This document shows, one piece after another, positions 48,236 to 57,570 of a DNA stretch of 64,000 nt. The stretch is from Pseudarthrobacter defluvii (GTDB lineage Bacteria; Actinomycetota; Actinomycetes; Actinomycetales; Micrococcaceae). Every line of letters starts with the position of its first letter. Position 1 is the stretch's first letter. The position numbers and the translations under genes were made by a program. The stretch spans positions 2,108,001 to 2,172,000 of the forward strand of contig NZ_CP066362.1 in the NCBI RefSeq assembly GCF_030323865.1. The letters are read 5' to 3'. The notes beneath the pieces were generated by a model. It saw only the letters and a list, made by a program, of their open reading frames with translations, ran no database searches and had not been told where the DNA came from.

Positions 48236-49141
48236 TCACTTGTGGTGGCCCGCGGGCCCGTCAGTTCCCGGCCGCGCCTGTTCCAGCCTGCCCACGATGA
48301 CCGCGAGGACACCCAGCCCGGTGTGGGCGGCCAGGACCGCCGGCAGGGAGCTGATCTGCGCGGGGGGACATTCCGGAAGAGCCGCTTCCAGCCTGGCTGC
48401 CAGGCTCTCAGCCTGCTCCGGGTTGCCGAAGTGGTGGACGGCAAGGCAGACGGATTCACCCGGACGGGGTGCCGCCTCGGCCACCACGATTTCCTCAAGG
48501 CGCGCCACGGCCCTGCCGGCAGAACGCACTTTTTCGAGCGGGACGATCCTGCCGTCGTGGACGGCCAGGATGGGCTTGATGGCAAGCATGGTTCCCAGCA
48601 GCGACGCCGCGGCTCCGATCCGCCCGCCGCGCCTCAATTGTTCCAGGCTGGGTACATAGAAAAAGACCTTGGTGCGTTCCGCCTGCGATGATGCGGCAGC
48701 GGCCACCGCCACCCGGTCCGCACCAGCGGCCGCGGCTTCCACGGCTGCCTGAACCGCCATCCCCTGCGCCATGCCGACGGTCCGCGTATCGACAACGTCC
48801 ACGGGGATTCCCACCCTGGCTGCAGCGAGCCGGGCGGAATCCGCCGTGCCCGAAAGCTCTCCCGAGATATGGACTGACACCACCGCCTCGAAGCCACGAA
48901 GCTCGGCAGCGCGGTAGGCCTGCTCGAATTGGCCCGGCGATGGCCGGGATGTTTTGACTGGTGTCCCCGCGGCCAGTGCCACGGCGATGGTGTCCAGGAT
49001 GTCGTCTTCACCCTCGCCGTAAATTTCCGCCCCCACCATGACGGGCATGGGCGTCACCGTCAGGATTCCATCGCGCGGAAGCCCGCGTGAATAGTCCGCC
49101 GGGAGGGCGGCAGCCGAGTCGGTGACGACGGCGGTGCGCAC
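48236..49141 (-). CDS. DegV family fatty-acid-binding protein
   Basis: 301 residues. It starts RTAVVTDSAAALP, the usual DegV N-terminus, with VKTSRPSPGQF and the later RGGRIGAAASLLG. DegV/FakB proteins bind a fatty acid and present it to the FakA kinase. No fakA-like gene is in the window. GTG 49141 (or 49144) follows GGCGGAGG; the frame open to a TTG at 49243 looks non-coding. Confidence 0.9.
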   Translation of the reverse strand: MRTAVVTDSAAALPADYSRGLPRDGILTVTPMPVMVGAEIYGEGEDDILDTIAVALAAGTPVKTSRPSPGQFEQAYRAAELRGFEAVVSVHISGELSGTADSARLAAARVGIPVDVVDTRTVGMAQGMAVQAAVEAAAAGADRVAVAAAASSQAERTKVFFYVPSLEQLRRGGRIGAAASLLGTMLAIKPILAVHDGRIVPLEKVRSAGRAVARLEEIVVAEAAPRPGESVCLAVHHFGNPEQAESLAARLEAALPECPPAQISSLPAVLAAHTGLGVLAVIVGRLEQARPGTDGPAGHHK

Positions 49142-49326
49142 CACAGCGCCTCCGCCACGTCCGGTGACCGGCCGGGGTGCGGGACGGAGGCCGGAAAGCC
49201 GTGCACGCACCCATGGCCAGGCCGTGGCGTTACTGTCAGGCAAAGGGCCTCCTGGAGACGGTGACCGGCTCAGCCGGGACCGGCCGCCGGAAAACTCCCG
49301 ACGGCCGGTCCATGCTGCGGATACGG

Positions 49327-51855
49327 CTAGGCCGGGACGATGTTCACCAGCTTAGGGGCACGGACGATCACTGTCCGGATGCCCCGGCCGTCCAAGGCAC
49401 GCTGGACGTTCTCCGACGCCAGGGCCAGCTCGCGCAGCTGGTCCTCGGAAACGCCGGGGGAAACCTCAAGCCTGTCGCGGACCTTGCCCTGGACCTGGAC
49501 AACGGCGGTGACCGTTTCCTGGACCAGGAGCGCGGGGTCGTGCGCGGGCCAGCCGGCATTGGCAACGGAAGCCGGGTGGCCCAGCAGGTTCCACATATCC
49601 TCAGCCGTGTACGGCGCGAAGAGGCTGAGGATCACGGCGACGGCCTCAGCGGCCTCCCGGACTGCCGGGTCAGCTGCGCCTGCGCCGGAATCAATGGCCT
49701 TGCGGGTGGCATTGACCAGTTCCATCAGCTTGGCCACCACCACGTTGAACTTGTTGGCGTCCAGGAGTTCGGCGGCTTCGGCGATGGTGCGGTGCGTGAC
49801 CGAGCGCAGTGCGCGGTCGCCCGCGGCGAAATCCACACCGGGCCCGCTGGTGACGTCCTGGGCCAGGCGCCACGCCCGGGCCAGGAACTTGGCGGACCCC
49901 GACGGGGAAACGTCGGCCCAGTCCACGTCATCTTCAGGCGGGGAAGCGAACACCATGGTCAGGCGGACAGCGTCCACACCGTACTTGTCCAGCTGTTCGC
50001 CGAGGTCAACACCGTTGCCCAGCGACTTGCTCATGGCTTTGCCACCGTTGAGCACCTGGCCCTGGTTGAGGAGTGCACTGAAGGGTTCGTCCGCGTCGAT
50101 CATGCCCAGGTCGTGGATGACCTTGGTGAAGAACCGGGCGTACAGCAGGTGGAGGATGGCGTGCTCCACGCCGCCCACGTACTGGCCCACCGGCATCCAG
50201 TCGTTGATCTTCTGCGGATCGAAGGGTCCCTCTGTGTAGTGCGGCGATACGAACCGCAGGAAGTACCAGGAAGAGTCCACGAACGTGTCCATGGTGTCGG
50301 TGTCCCGCTTGGCGGGGCGGTGGCAGGTAGGGCACTCAACGTTGACCCAGGACTCGGCGGCGGCCAGCGGCGACGTGCCCTTGGGCGCCAGGTCCTCGCC
50401 GCGCAGGTCCGAGGGCAGGGTGACCGGCAGCTGGTCATCAGGCACCGGAACTTCGCCGCAGGACGGGCAGTGGATGATGGGGATGGGAGTACCCCAGAAG
50501 CGCTGGCGGCTCAGCAGCCAGTCGCGGAGCCGGAAGTTCACGAACTTCTCGCCCGTGCCCTGCCGCTCCAGCATGGCGATGGCGGCCGGGATGGCCTCAG
50601 CCTTGCGCAGGCCGTTGAGCTCGCCGGAGTTGACCAGGGTGCCCTCCCCTGCCGTGGCGGTACCGGAGACAGCGGGATCCTCTTCGCCGGTGTCCAGGAC
50701 GGCGCGGACGGGAAGGTCGAACGCGCGGGCGAAGTCGAGGTCGCGCTGGTCGTGGGCGGGGACGGCCATGATGGCGCCCGTGCCGTAGTCGGCGAGGACG
50801 TAGTCGGCGGCCCAGACGGGCAGCTTCTCGCCATTCAGGGGGTTGATGGCGTAGCGGCCGGTGAAGACGCCGGTTTTTTCGCGCTCGGTGGACTGGCGTT
50901 CGATCTCGGAGAGTGCCTTGACCCGCTCGCGGTATTCGTCCAGGGCGGCGGCGTGCTCATCGGTGACGAGTTCGACGGCGAGCGGCGCGTCGGCTGCCAC
51001 CACGAAGAACGTTGCCCCGTACAAGGTGTCCGGGCGGGTGGTGAAGACCGTCACCTCCTTGGTGGGCTTGCCGCCGTCGGCCTCGATCACGAAGTTGACG
51101 TGGGCACCCTCGGACCGGCCGATCCAGTTCTTCTGCATGGCCAGGACGCGCTCGGGCCAGTGGCCGCGCAACTCCTCCATGTCGTCCAGCAGGCGGTCGG
51201 CGTAATCGGTGATCTTGAAGTACCACTGGTTCAGGGACTTCTTGGTAACGGTGGTGCCGCAGCGTTCACAGGCGCCGTTGACAACCTGCTCGTTGGCCAG
51301 GACGGTCTGGTCCTTGGGGCACCAGTTCACCGGTGAGTTCTTCCGGTAGGCCAGGCCGCGCTCATAGAAGCGCTTGAACAGCCACTGGGTCCAGCGGTAG
51401 TACTCGGGGTCCGAGGTGTGGAGGCGGCGCGACCAGTCGGCGGAGATGGCATACCGCTTGAAGGACGCTGCCTGGGTGTCGATGTTGGCGTAGGTCCACT
51501 CGCTGGGGTGGGCGTTGCGCTTGATGGCGGCGTTCTCCGCGGGCAGGCCGAAGGAGTCCCAGCCGATGGGGTGCAGCACGTCGAAGCCCTGCTGGCGCAG
51601 GTAGCGGGCCACCACGTCGCCCATGGCGAACGCTTCGGCGTGGCCCATGTGCAGGTCACCCGACGGGTACGGGAACATGTCCAGCACGTAGCGGCGCTCG
51701 CGGGACCCGTCGTCCACCGGGGTGAAGACCTTGAGGTCTTCCCACACCTGCGGCCATTTGGCCTCCATGGCGGTGAAACTGTAGGTGCCCTCTTCAGGCT
51801 CCGCCGACACTGTTGTTGCTGTTCCGGTCTCTGTCTCCGGCTGAACGCCCACTGC
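49327..51855 (-). CDS. leuS: Leucyl-tRNA synthetase
   Basis: 842 residues from the GTG at 51855, which has GAGGG about 6 nt upstream. Class I motifs are [11 protein letters not shown] (HIGH box) and KAMSKSLG (KMSKS). The CP1 editing domain (about 220-420) has the T-rich region [12 protein letters not shown]. It charges tRNA-Leu. Upstream lies a terminator hairpin preceded by a short leader peptide with three Leu codons, so expression is probably attenuated by leucyl-tRNA level. Confidence 0.97.
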   Translation of the reverse strand, partial: AVGVQPETETGTATTVSAEPEEGTYSFTAMEAKWPQVWEDLKVFTPVDDGSRERRYVLDMFPYPSGDLHMGHAEAFAMGDVVARYLRQQGFDVLHPIGWDSFGLPAENAAIKRNAHPSEWTYANIDTQAASFKRYAISADWSRRLHTSDPEYYRWTQWLFKRFYERGLAYRKNSPVNWCPKDQTVLANEQVVNGACERCGTTVTKKSLNQWYFKITDYADRLLDDMEELRGHWPERVLAMQKNWIGRSEGAHVNFVIEADGGKPTKEVTVFTTRPDTLYGATFFVVAADAPLAVELVTDEHAAALDEYRERVKALSEIERQSTEREKTGVFTGRYAINPLNGEKLPVWAADYVLADYGTGAIMAVPAHDQRDLDFARAFDLPVRAVLDTGEEDPAVSGTATAGEGTLVNSGELNGLRKAEAIPAAIAMLERQGTGEKFVNFRLRDWLLSRQRFWGTPIPIIHCPSCGEVPVPDDQLPVTLPSDLRGEDLAPKGTSPLAAAESWVNVECPTCHRPAKRDTDTMDTFVDSSWYFLRFVSPHYTEGPFDPQKINDWMPVGQYVGGVEHAILHLLYARFFTKVIHDLGMIDADEPFSALLNQGQVLNGGKAMSKSLGNGVDLGEQLDKYGVDAVRLTMVFASPPEDDVDWADVSPSGSAKFLARAWRLAQDVTSGPGVDFAAGDRALRSVTHRTIAEAAELLDANKFNVVVAKLMELVNATRKAIDSGAGAADPAVREAAEAVAVILSLFAPYTAEDMWNLLGHPASVANAGWPAHDPALLVQETVTAVVQVQGKVRDRLEVSPGVSEDQLRELALASENVQRALDGRGIRTVIVRAPKLVNIVPA

Positions 51856-51942
51856 TGCCCTCTTCTGTTCTGTTACGGCATCTGTGCTGCCATAACGGCC
51901 TGATCCCCCTGCTGCCGGCCCGGCGCAAAGCCCCGGACACAC

Positions 51943-51968
51943 AAAAGCCCCTCACCAAGGGAGGGGCT
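51943..51968 (-). terminator. Attenuator terminator upstream of leuS
   Basis: On the minus strand AGCCCCTC (51961-51968), a 7-nt loop and GAGGGGCT (51946-51953) are followed by a T-run (51943-51946). It sits between the leader peptide and the leuS start, so it can abort leuS transcription. A competing GCTG/CAGC pairing just upstream would use part of its 5' arm. Confidence 0.8.
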
Positions 51969-52001
51969 GCCGCTCAGCTATCCGATAGTCGGAGCCGGCG
52001 G

Positions 52002-52028
52002 CTAAGTAAGCAGAAGGATCGCACGCAT
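52002..52028 (-). CDS. leuS leader peptide MRAILLLT
   Basis: A complete 8-residue mini-gene, ATG to TAG, with three consecutive Leu codons (CTT CTG CTT). It begins 6 nt after a TAAGGT -10 box, so the message likely starts at the ATG. Its stop lies 33 nt before the terminator hairpin, the geometry expected when ribosome position decides hairpin choice. A stem joining the region after the stop (GCTC near 51990 with GAGC near 51975) is possible. The resemblance to the leuA leader (both start MRA, both have a Leu run) supports common leucine control. Confidence 0.75.
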   Translation of the reverse strand: MRAILLLT

Positions 52029-52034
52029 ACCTTC

Positions 52035-52040
52035 ACCTTA
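52035..52040 (-). promoter_or_regulatory. -10 box of the leuS leader
   Basis: On the minus strand TAAGGT ends 6 nt before the leader ATG. TTCCAT 18 bp further upstream (52059-52064) is a possible weak -35. Confidence 0.55.
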
Positions 52041-52099
52041 CCGCGTGTCCACCACTACATGGAAACAAGCGACCCACGTGGGACAGGCCGCGGAAGGGA

Positions 52100-52228
52100 T
52101 GAGGAAGGCGGCCCCTCGCCCGGGTGTGGTGGGCACCGCGATGGGCCCCCTGCTGCGAGGGCCCCGACACGAGCTTGCGAGTGTCAGGGAGCAGCAGGGG
52201 ACGGGCGGGGCAGGGGCCGCCTTCCTCA
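52100..52228. repeat. Nested palindromic intergenic element
   Basis: Outer 17-base arms (52100-52116 with 52212-52228) are perfect inverted repeats. Inside, CCCCTGCTGC (52147-52156) pairs with GCAGCAGGGG (52191-52200), and GACAC (52166-52170) with GTGTC (52181-52185). The whole could fold into one long stem of about 130 nt. It lies between the glpK stop and the leuS leader promoter, and may be a REP-type repeat or a structured terminator. Confidence 0.75.
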
Positions 52229-52241
52229 ACCTAAGTTGGAT

Positions 52242-53756
52242 CTAGCGAACGTCCTCGTCGACCCAGTCCATGGATTTGGTGACCGCCTTCTTCCAGAGCC
52301 GCATCTGGCGTTCCTGCTCGGCTTGGTCCATCTGCGGTTCCCAGCGCTTGTCCTCGGACCAGTTGGCCGAGCACTCGCCCAGGTCCTTCCAGAACCCGAC
52401 GGCCAGGCCTGCCGCGTACGCAGCCCCCAGCGCCGTGGTCTCAATGACCTTGGGACGGATCACCGGGACGCCAAGGATGTCCGCCTGGAACTGCATCAGG
52501 GCGTCATTGGCAACCATGCCGCCGTCGACCTTCAGCTCGCTCAGCGGCACGCCGGAGTCCGCGTTGACCGCATCCAGAACCTCGCGGGTCTGGAACGCGG
52601 TGGCCTCCAGCGCTGCCCGTGCGATGTGGTTCTTGTTGACGAACCGGGTCAGGCCCACAATCGCGCCGCGGGCGTCGGAGCGCCAGTACGGGGCGAACAG
52701 GCCGGAGAACGCCGGGACGATGTACACGCCGCCGTTGTCCTTGACCGACGCAGCGAGCGTTTCCACTTCCGGGGCGCTGCTGATCATGCCCAGGTTGTCG
52801 CGAAGCCACTGCACCAGGGAGCCGGTGACCGCGATGGACCCTTCGAGGGCATAATGCGGTTTCGCGTCGCCCAGCTTGTAACCCACGGTGGTGAGCAGCC
52901 CGTTCTTCGAGTGGACGATTTCCTCGCCCGTGTTGAAGATCAGGAAGCAGCCTGTGCCGTAGGTGTTCTTCGCTTCACCGGTATCGAAGGCGGCCTGGCC
53001 GAACGTCGCGGCCTGCTGGTCGCCCAGGATGCCCGCCACCGGCGTCTCGCGGAGCAGCTGTGAGCTGTGGACGGTGCCGTAAACCTCCGAGGAGGACTTG
53101 ATTTCCGGCATCATGCTGCGCGGGACGCCGAAGATGCCAAGGATCTCGTCGTCCCACTGCAGGGTTTCGAGGTCCATGAACAGGGTGCGGGAAGCGTTGG
53201 TGACGTCAGTGACGTGGACGCCGCCGTCAACACCGCCGGTCAGGTTCCAGAGGACCCACGCGTCGGTGTTGCCGAAGACCAGGTCCCCGGCCTCGGCCTT
53301 TTCCCTGGCGCCGTCAACGTTGTCCAGGATCCATTTGATCTTGGTGCCGGAGAAGTAAGTGGCCAGGGGCAGTCCCACTTTTTGTTTGAAGCGGTCTGCC
53401 CCGCCGTCCTTCGCCAGCTGGTCCACGATGTCCTGGGTGCGGGTGTCCTGCCAGACGATGGCGTTGTACACGGGCTTGCCCGTGGTCTTGTCCCACACCA
53501 CAGCGGTTTCACGCTGGTTGGTGATGCCGACGGCGGCGATATCGTGCCGCGTCAGGTTCGCCTTGGAGAGGGCCGAGCCGATGACCTCACGGGTGTTGTT
53601 CCAGATTTCAGTAGCGTCATGTTCCACCCACCCGGCCTGCGGGAAGATCTGCTCGTGTTCCATCTGTCCGCTGGAGACAATGGCGCCGCTGTGGTCGAAG
53701 ATGATGGCGCGCGTGCTGGTGGTGCCCTGGTCGATGGCGATTACGTACTGGTTCAT
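52242..53756 (-). CDS. glpK: Glycerol kinase
   Basis: 504 residues. FGGY kinase with [11 protein letters not shown] at the N-terminus and the second-domain [14 protein letters not shown]. It phosphorylates glycerol to glycerol-3-phosphate. AAGGACG precedes the ATG. Last of glpD-glpF-glpK. Confidence 0.97.
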   Translation of the reverse strand: MNQYVIAIDQGTTSTRAIIFDHSGAIVSSGQMEHEQIFPQAGWVEHDATEIWNNTREVIGSALSKANLTRHDIAAVGITNQRETAVVWDKTTGKPVYNAIVWQDTRTQDIVDQLAKDGGADRFKQKVGLPLATYFSGTKIKWILDNVDGAREKAEAGDLVFGNTDAWVLWNLTGGVDGGVHVTDVTNASRTLFMDLETLQWDDEILGIFGVPRSMMPEIKSSSEVYGTVHSSQLLRETPVAGILGDQQAATFGQAAFDTGEAKNTYGTGCFLIFNTGEEIVHSKNGLLTTVGYKLGDAKPHYALEGSIAVTGSLVQWLRDNLGMISSAPEVETLAASVKDNGGVYIVPAFSGLFAPYWRSDARGAIVGLTRFVNKNHIARAALEATAFQTREVLDAVNADSGVPLSELKVDGGMVANDALMQFQADILGVPVIRPKVIETTALGAAYAAGLAVGFWKDLGECSANWSEDKRWEPQMDQAEQERQMRLWKKAVTKSMDWVDEDVR

Positions 53757-53795
53757 GATGACGTCCTTGTCTTTGTTGGTTGGATTCGGTACGGG

Positions 53796-54545
53796 TCAGG
53801 CAGCAGCCGTGATGATGATGGGAACAATGCGGGCCACCAGGCCGCCGAGCGCGCCGCCGACCAGCGGTCCGACGACGGGGATCCAGGAGTACGCCCAGTC
53901 GCTGGAACCCTTGCCGCGAATGGGAAGCACTGCGTGGGCGATGCGGGGGCCAAGGTCACGGGCGGGGTTGATGGCGTAGCCGGTGGGTCCGCCGAGGGAA
54001 ACACCGATGCCGACCACCAGGAGGGCGACGGCGAGCGGGCCAAGGCCGGAGGGGGTGCCACCGAGGGTGAGGATCACGAACACCAGCACGAAGGTGCCGA
54101 TGATCTCGGTAATCAGGTTCCAGCTGCTGGTGCGGATGGCGGGCCCGGTGGAGAAGACGCCGAGCTTGCCGGCGGGCTCGGGCTCGTCATCAAAGTGCTG
54201 CTTGTACGCCAGCCAGCAGACGACGGCACCGAGGAAGGCACCCACCATTTCGCCGCCGAAGTAGGTCAGGGTCGAGGCGAAATCCACGGCGACGCCAGGA
54301 GCGTATTCGGCTTTGCCATTGAGCAGCAGGCCGAGCGTAACGGCAGGGTTCAGGTGCGCACCCGACTTGGCGGCGACGAAGACGCCACAGAAGACGGCGA
54401 TTCCCCACCCCCATGTGACCATGAGGAAACCGCCGTTGTTGCCTTTTGTCCCCCGCAAAGCCACGTTGGCAACGACGCCGCAACCCAACAGGGTCAGCAT
54501 GCCCGTGCCAAAGACTTCGGAGAGGAAGACTATTCCTAGAGACAT
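53796..54545 (-). CDS. glpF: Glycerol uptake facilitator (aquaglyceroporin)
   Basis: 249 residues, six helices with the two pore loops HLNPAVTLG and INPARDLG (the NPA motifs). The Asp after the second NPA-like motif marks aquaglyceroporins. It lets glycerol diffuse in for GlpK, 39 bases downstream. GGAG upstream of the ATG. Confidence 0.95.
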   Translation of the reverse strand: MSLGIVFLSEVFGTGMLTLLGCGVVANVALRGTKGNNGGFLMVTWGWGIAVFCGVFVAAKSGAHLNPAVTLGLLLNGKAEYAPGVAVDFASTLTYFGGEMVGAFLGAVVCWLAYKQHFDDEPEPAGKLGVFSTGPAIRTSSWNLITEIIGTFVLVFVILTLGGTPSGLGPLAVALLVVGIGVSLGGPTGYAINPARDLGPRIAHAVLPIRGKGSSDWAYSWIPVVGPLVGGALGGLVARIVPIIITAAA

Positions 54546-54571
54546 CTTTGACTCCTTCTTTGTTTAGTTGT

Positions 54572-54595
54572 CGGTCCTCCGCGGGTGAAGGACCG
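54572..54595. other. Hairpin in the glpD-glpF gap
   Basis: CGGTCCT (54572-54578) pairs with AGGACCG (54589-54595), with further GC-rich self-complementary sequence to about 54635. There is no T-run. It may set relative levels of glpD and glpFK by processing or partial termination. Confidence 0.45.
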
Positions 54596-54636
54596 TTGGG
54601 CCGGGACGCTGGCGCGCCCCGGCCGGCTGCCCGGCC

Positions 54637-56460
54637 TTAGGAGACCAGGCTGTGCATTTCCACGCGGTGGAAACGCTGCAGCACGTCCTGGGCGTGCTTG
54701 ATCTCAGCGGCGCGGGTGGCAGCGTCCCACTTGAGCGGGACGGACAGCACCTCCGCCACTTCGTTGAGAAGTTCTCCGGTAACCAGCCCGCGGAAGGCCA
54801 GGGAGGTCCGCCGGATAAACACATCCACCAGGTGCCCCACCTGCTCGTTTGCCGCCATGAACCCGAGTTCACGGACACTCAGTTCGCGGGTGGAGCGCAG
54901 TGGCTGGTCGGGTTCCGCATCGAGGTACGCGATCACGGCTTCGGCGCGGGTCCCGTAGCGGGTCAGCAGCCCGGCTGTGCGGTCGGCGTCACGGCCGGCG
55001 TCCATGTGTGCCTTGATCCATTTCTGCACGCCGGCGTCATCGGCTGGGAAGCCGGCGCCGCCGCCGATGGAAAGCTGCGCCGTCGACACCTTGCGCTGCA
55101 CGCCGAGTTCGGCGAGGACCTCGTTGGTCAGGTGCTCAGCAAGGGCACGGAAGGTGGTCCACTTGCCGCCCACCAGGCTCAGGACGACGGCGCCGCTTCC
55201 GTTGGCGCCGGAGGCGCGCCGTTCGATGCGGTAGTCGCGGGAGACGAAGCCGGGCTGGGTGGCGTCGTGGCTTGGCAGGGGGCGCACCCCGGAGAAGGTG
55301 TAGACGATGTCGTCGGGCGTCACGTCGATCGAGGGGAAGACGTGGCCGATGAGGTCGAAGAAGTACTGGATCTCCTCATCAGTGCAGATCGCGTCCTCCG
55401 ACATGTCCGCATCGACGTCGGTGGTGCCCACCAGTACGCGGTCGCCCATGGGGTAGATGAGGACGATCCGGCCATCGGTGTGCTCGAAGAAGATTTCCCG
55501 TCCGCGGCAGGCTGCGAGGAGGCCGGGGTGGTCAAGCACGATGTGGGAGCCCTTGGTGCCGCCCATGAAGGAGGAAGCTGCGCCCATGGCCTCGTTGGTG
55601 TTGTCCACCCAGGCCCCCGTGGTGTTGACGATGATGTCCGCCGTGAAGTCGAATTCCTCACCGGTGAGTTCGTCGCGGAGCCGGACGGTGCTTCCCCGGC
55701 CGGTCCCGGGGTTGGGTGCGGACGACATGGACTGCAGCGAGAGGTAGTTGCTGGCGCGGGCGGTGTTTCCCTGTGCTCCGGCGGCCTCGGTGTTGCCGGC
55801 CCGGCCGGCCTTTTCGCCGTCCTGGAGGACGTCGAGTGTCAGCCGCTCGGGGTTGTGGACGGAGGCATCGAAGTAAGTGGCCGTGTACTTGACGTCGGGC
55901 CGGAGGGCAGGTAGCTCCTGGAGGGCCGCCTTGTGGGTGCGGAACTGGTGCCGGGGCACCGTCCCGCCGTCACGGGAGAACGAATCGTAGAGGCTGAGGC
56001 CGGCCTTGATGAGGAACGCGCCGCGCTCCTTGGGCTTGCCCTGCTGCTTGTGTGTCAGGAAGCGCAGCGGTGCGGACAGGATCCCGGAGAAGGTACTGAA
56101 GATCGGGATTGTTGTCTGCAAGGGCTTGACGTAGTGCGGGGCAATCTTCAGCAGGCGATTGCGTTCCACCACGGATTCCCGGACCAGGCGGAACTCGCCG
56201 TTCTCGAGATACCGGATGCCGCCGTGGATCATGTGCGAGGATGCGCCGCTTGCACCCTGGCAGTAGTCGCCGCGCTCCACCAGTGCTACATCCACGCCCT
56301 GCAGGGCCAGATCCCGGAAGGTGCCGACTCCGTTGATGCCACCTCCCACCACGAGCACCTTTGCGTGTGGACGGCGCCGCAGGCTGTGGACCGACGAACG
56401 TTCGGCCGCTGAAAGGGGCGCGCTGACAGAGGGTTGTACAGATGAATCCTTGGGTCCCAA
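54637..56460 (-). CDS. glpD: Aerobic glycerol-3-phosphate dehydrogenase
   Basis: 607 residues. FAD-binding VVGGGINGVGTFRDLALQG near residue 36 and the later GGKWTTFRALAEH. The C-terminal helical domain completes the actinobacterial GlpD. It oxidises glycerol-3-phosphate to dihydroxyacetone phosphate and passes electrons to menaquinone, feeding the bc-aa3 chain encoded elsewhere in the window. TTG start with AAGGGAG 5 nt upstream. Divergent from the SorC-type regulator. Confidence 0.96.
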   Translation of the reverse strand: MGPKDSSVQPSVSAPLSAAERSSVHSLRRRPHAKVLVVGGGINGVGTFRDLALQGVDVALVERGDYCQGASGASSHMIHGGIRYLENGEFRLVRESVVERNRLLKIAPHYVKPLQTTIPIFSTFSGILSAPLRFLTHKQQGKPKERGAFLIKAGLSLYDSFSRDGGTVPRHQFRTHKAALQELPALRPDVKYTATYFDASVHNPERLTLDVLQDGEKAGRAGNTEAAGAQGNTARASNYLSLQSMSSAPNPGTGRGSTVRLRDELTGEEFDFTADIIVNTTGAWVDNTNEAMGAASSFMGGTKGSHIVLDHPGLLAACRGREIFFEHTDGRIVLIYPMGDRVLVGTTDVDADMSEDAICTDEEIQYFFDLIGHVFPSIDVTPDDIVYTFSGVRPLPSHDATQPGFVSRDYRIERRASGANGSGAVVLSLVGGKWTTFRALAEHLTNEVLAELGVQRKVSTAQLSIGGGAGFPADDAGVQKWIKAHMDAGRDADRTAGLLTRYGTRAEAVIAYLDAEPDQPLRSTRELSVRELGFMAANEQVGHLVDVFIRRTSLAFRGLVTGELLNEVAEVLSVPLKWDAATRAAEIKHAQDVLQRFHRVEMHSLVS

Positions 56461-56522
56461 AACGACTCCCTTGGGGCTTTGTGTGATGCGGTCACCGCTG
56501 GGTGGCGCCGCCGTTCTGCTCT

Positions 56523-56552
56523 ATTGTTTGGAGAAATGGAAAATGGAGTCAA
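56523..56552 (-). promoter_or_regulatory. Promoter of glpD-glpF-glpK
   Basis: On the minus strand TTGACT (56547-56552), an 18-bp spacer and AACAAT (56523-56528). The palindrome at 56559-56572 lies just upstream, a position suited to activation. Confidence 0.6.
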
Positions 56553-56558
56553 GGACTA

Positions 56559-56572
56559 TGCACAAACGTGCA
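56559..56572. promoter_or_regulatory. Likely operator of the SorC-type regulator
   Basis: TGCAC-AAAC-GTGCA is a perfect 5-bp inverted repeat between glpD and the regulator. It ends 13 bases before the regulator ATG, so bound protein could also repress its own gene. Confidence 0.55.
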
Positions 56573-56585
56573 GAACGGAACTGAG

Positions 56586-57551
56586 ATGGCACTTTCCCGG
56601 GACCAAGACGCCCTCCGAGCTGCACAAATGTATTATCTGCAGGACCTGACGATGGACGCGATAGCACGTGAACTGCGGACGTCCCGGTCCACGGTTTCCC
56701 GCCTCCTGTCCTCCGCCAGGGAGTCGGGCCTGGTGCAGATCCAGATCCGCAACCCCCTGGATACCGGACCCGAACTGGAGGGGATGATCCGGCGCCGGTA
56801 CAACCTGGACGTCCATGTGGTCCCGATCCTCGGGACGCTCAATGAGGCTGAGACCTTGGACCGGGTTGCCATGCAGGCGGCGCGGACCATCGGGCCGGTG
56901 GTGGACTCCAACGCCATCATCGGGGTGGCCTGGGGATCAACCCTCAGTGCGGTGAGCAGGCACCTCACCAGGAAGATCACGCATGACAGCGTCATCGTCC
57001 AGCTCAACGGCGCCGGCAACATGCACACCACCGGCATTACCTATGCAAGCGACATCATGCGCAGGTTCGGCAGCGCCTACGGAGCCCGGGTGGAACAGTT
57101 CCCTGTCCCTGCCTTCTTCGACCACGCCGCCACCAAGACGGCAATGTGGAATGAACGCAGCGTCCAGCGGGTCCTGGAGCTGCAGGCCAAGATGAGCATC
57201 GCCATTTTCGGTGTCGGTTCCGTGCACGCCGACTACCCCAGTCACGTTTATGCCGGCGGGTACCTGGACGAGGACGACCTGAACGCGCTGGCCAACTCCG
57301 ACGTGGTGGGCGACGTGGCCACCGTCTTCTTCCGGGGCGACGGTTCCTCTGACGGGATCGTCCTGAACGAAAGGTCCACCGGCCCTGCACTGGCCCAGCT
57401 GCGGCAAGTCCGCCGCAGGATCTGCGTGGTATCGGGAGTGTCCAAGATCAATGGCCTCCGCGGTGCCCTGGCGGCGCGGCTCGCGACCGACCTGATCCTT
57501 GATGAAGCCACTGCCCGGCGCCTTGTCGATTACGAGGGACTGACCAGCTGA
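56586..57551 (+). CDS. SorC/DeoR-type sugar-sensing transcriptional regulator
   Basis: 321 residues. Helix-turn-helix at about 20-45 (MDAIARELRTSRSTVSRLL), then a sugar-binding domain of the SorC family with GVAWGSTLSAVSR, IFGVGSVHADYPS and the terminal AARLATDLILDEATARRL. The family binds phosphorylated sugars. The divergent glpD-glpF-glpK operon suggests glycerol-3-phosphate or a related triose as effector. The ATG at 56586 has GGAA upstream; the frame to 56502 looks non-coding. Confidence 0.9.
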   Translation: MALSRDQDALRAAQMYYLQDLTMDAIARELRTSRSTVSRLLSSARESGLVQIQIRNPLDTGPELEGMIRRRYNLDVHVVPILGTLNEAETLDRVAMQAARTIGPVVDSNAIIGVAWGSTLSAVSRHLTRKITHDSVIVQLNGAGNMHTTGITYASDIMRRFGSAYGARVEQFPVPAFFDHAATKTAMWNERSVQRVLELQAKMSIAIFGVGSVHADYPSHVYAGGYLDEDDLNALANSDVVGDVATVFFRGDGSSDGIVLNERSTGPALAQLRQVRRRICVVSGVSKINGLRGALAARLATDLILDEATARRLVDYEGLTS

Positions 57552-57557
57552 AGTGGG

Positions 57558-57563
57558 TAGAGT
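57558..57563 (+). promoter_or_regulatory. -10 box of leaderless aldo/keto reductase gene
   Basis: TAGAGT ends 7 nt before the ATG at 57571. It begins 7 bases after the end of the regulator gene, so the reductase has its own start point. Confidence 0.5.
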
Positions 57564-57570
57564 CGATGCC

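Noticed and set aside
49177..51336. 719-codon plus-strand frame opposite leuS and the degV start
   Set aside because: The minus-strand leuS motifs (HMGH, KAMSKS, editing domain) are unambiguous; the plus frame has no recognisable domain.
51856..52040. T-box riboswitch before leuS
   Set aside because: No T-box consensus or specifier-loop layout is visible; the leucine mini-gene followed by a terminator explains the region better.
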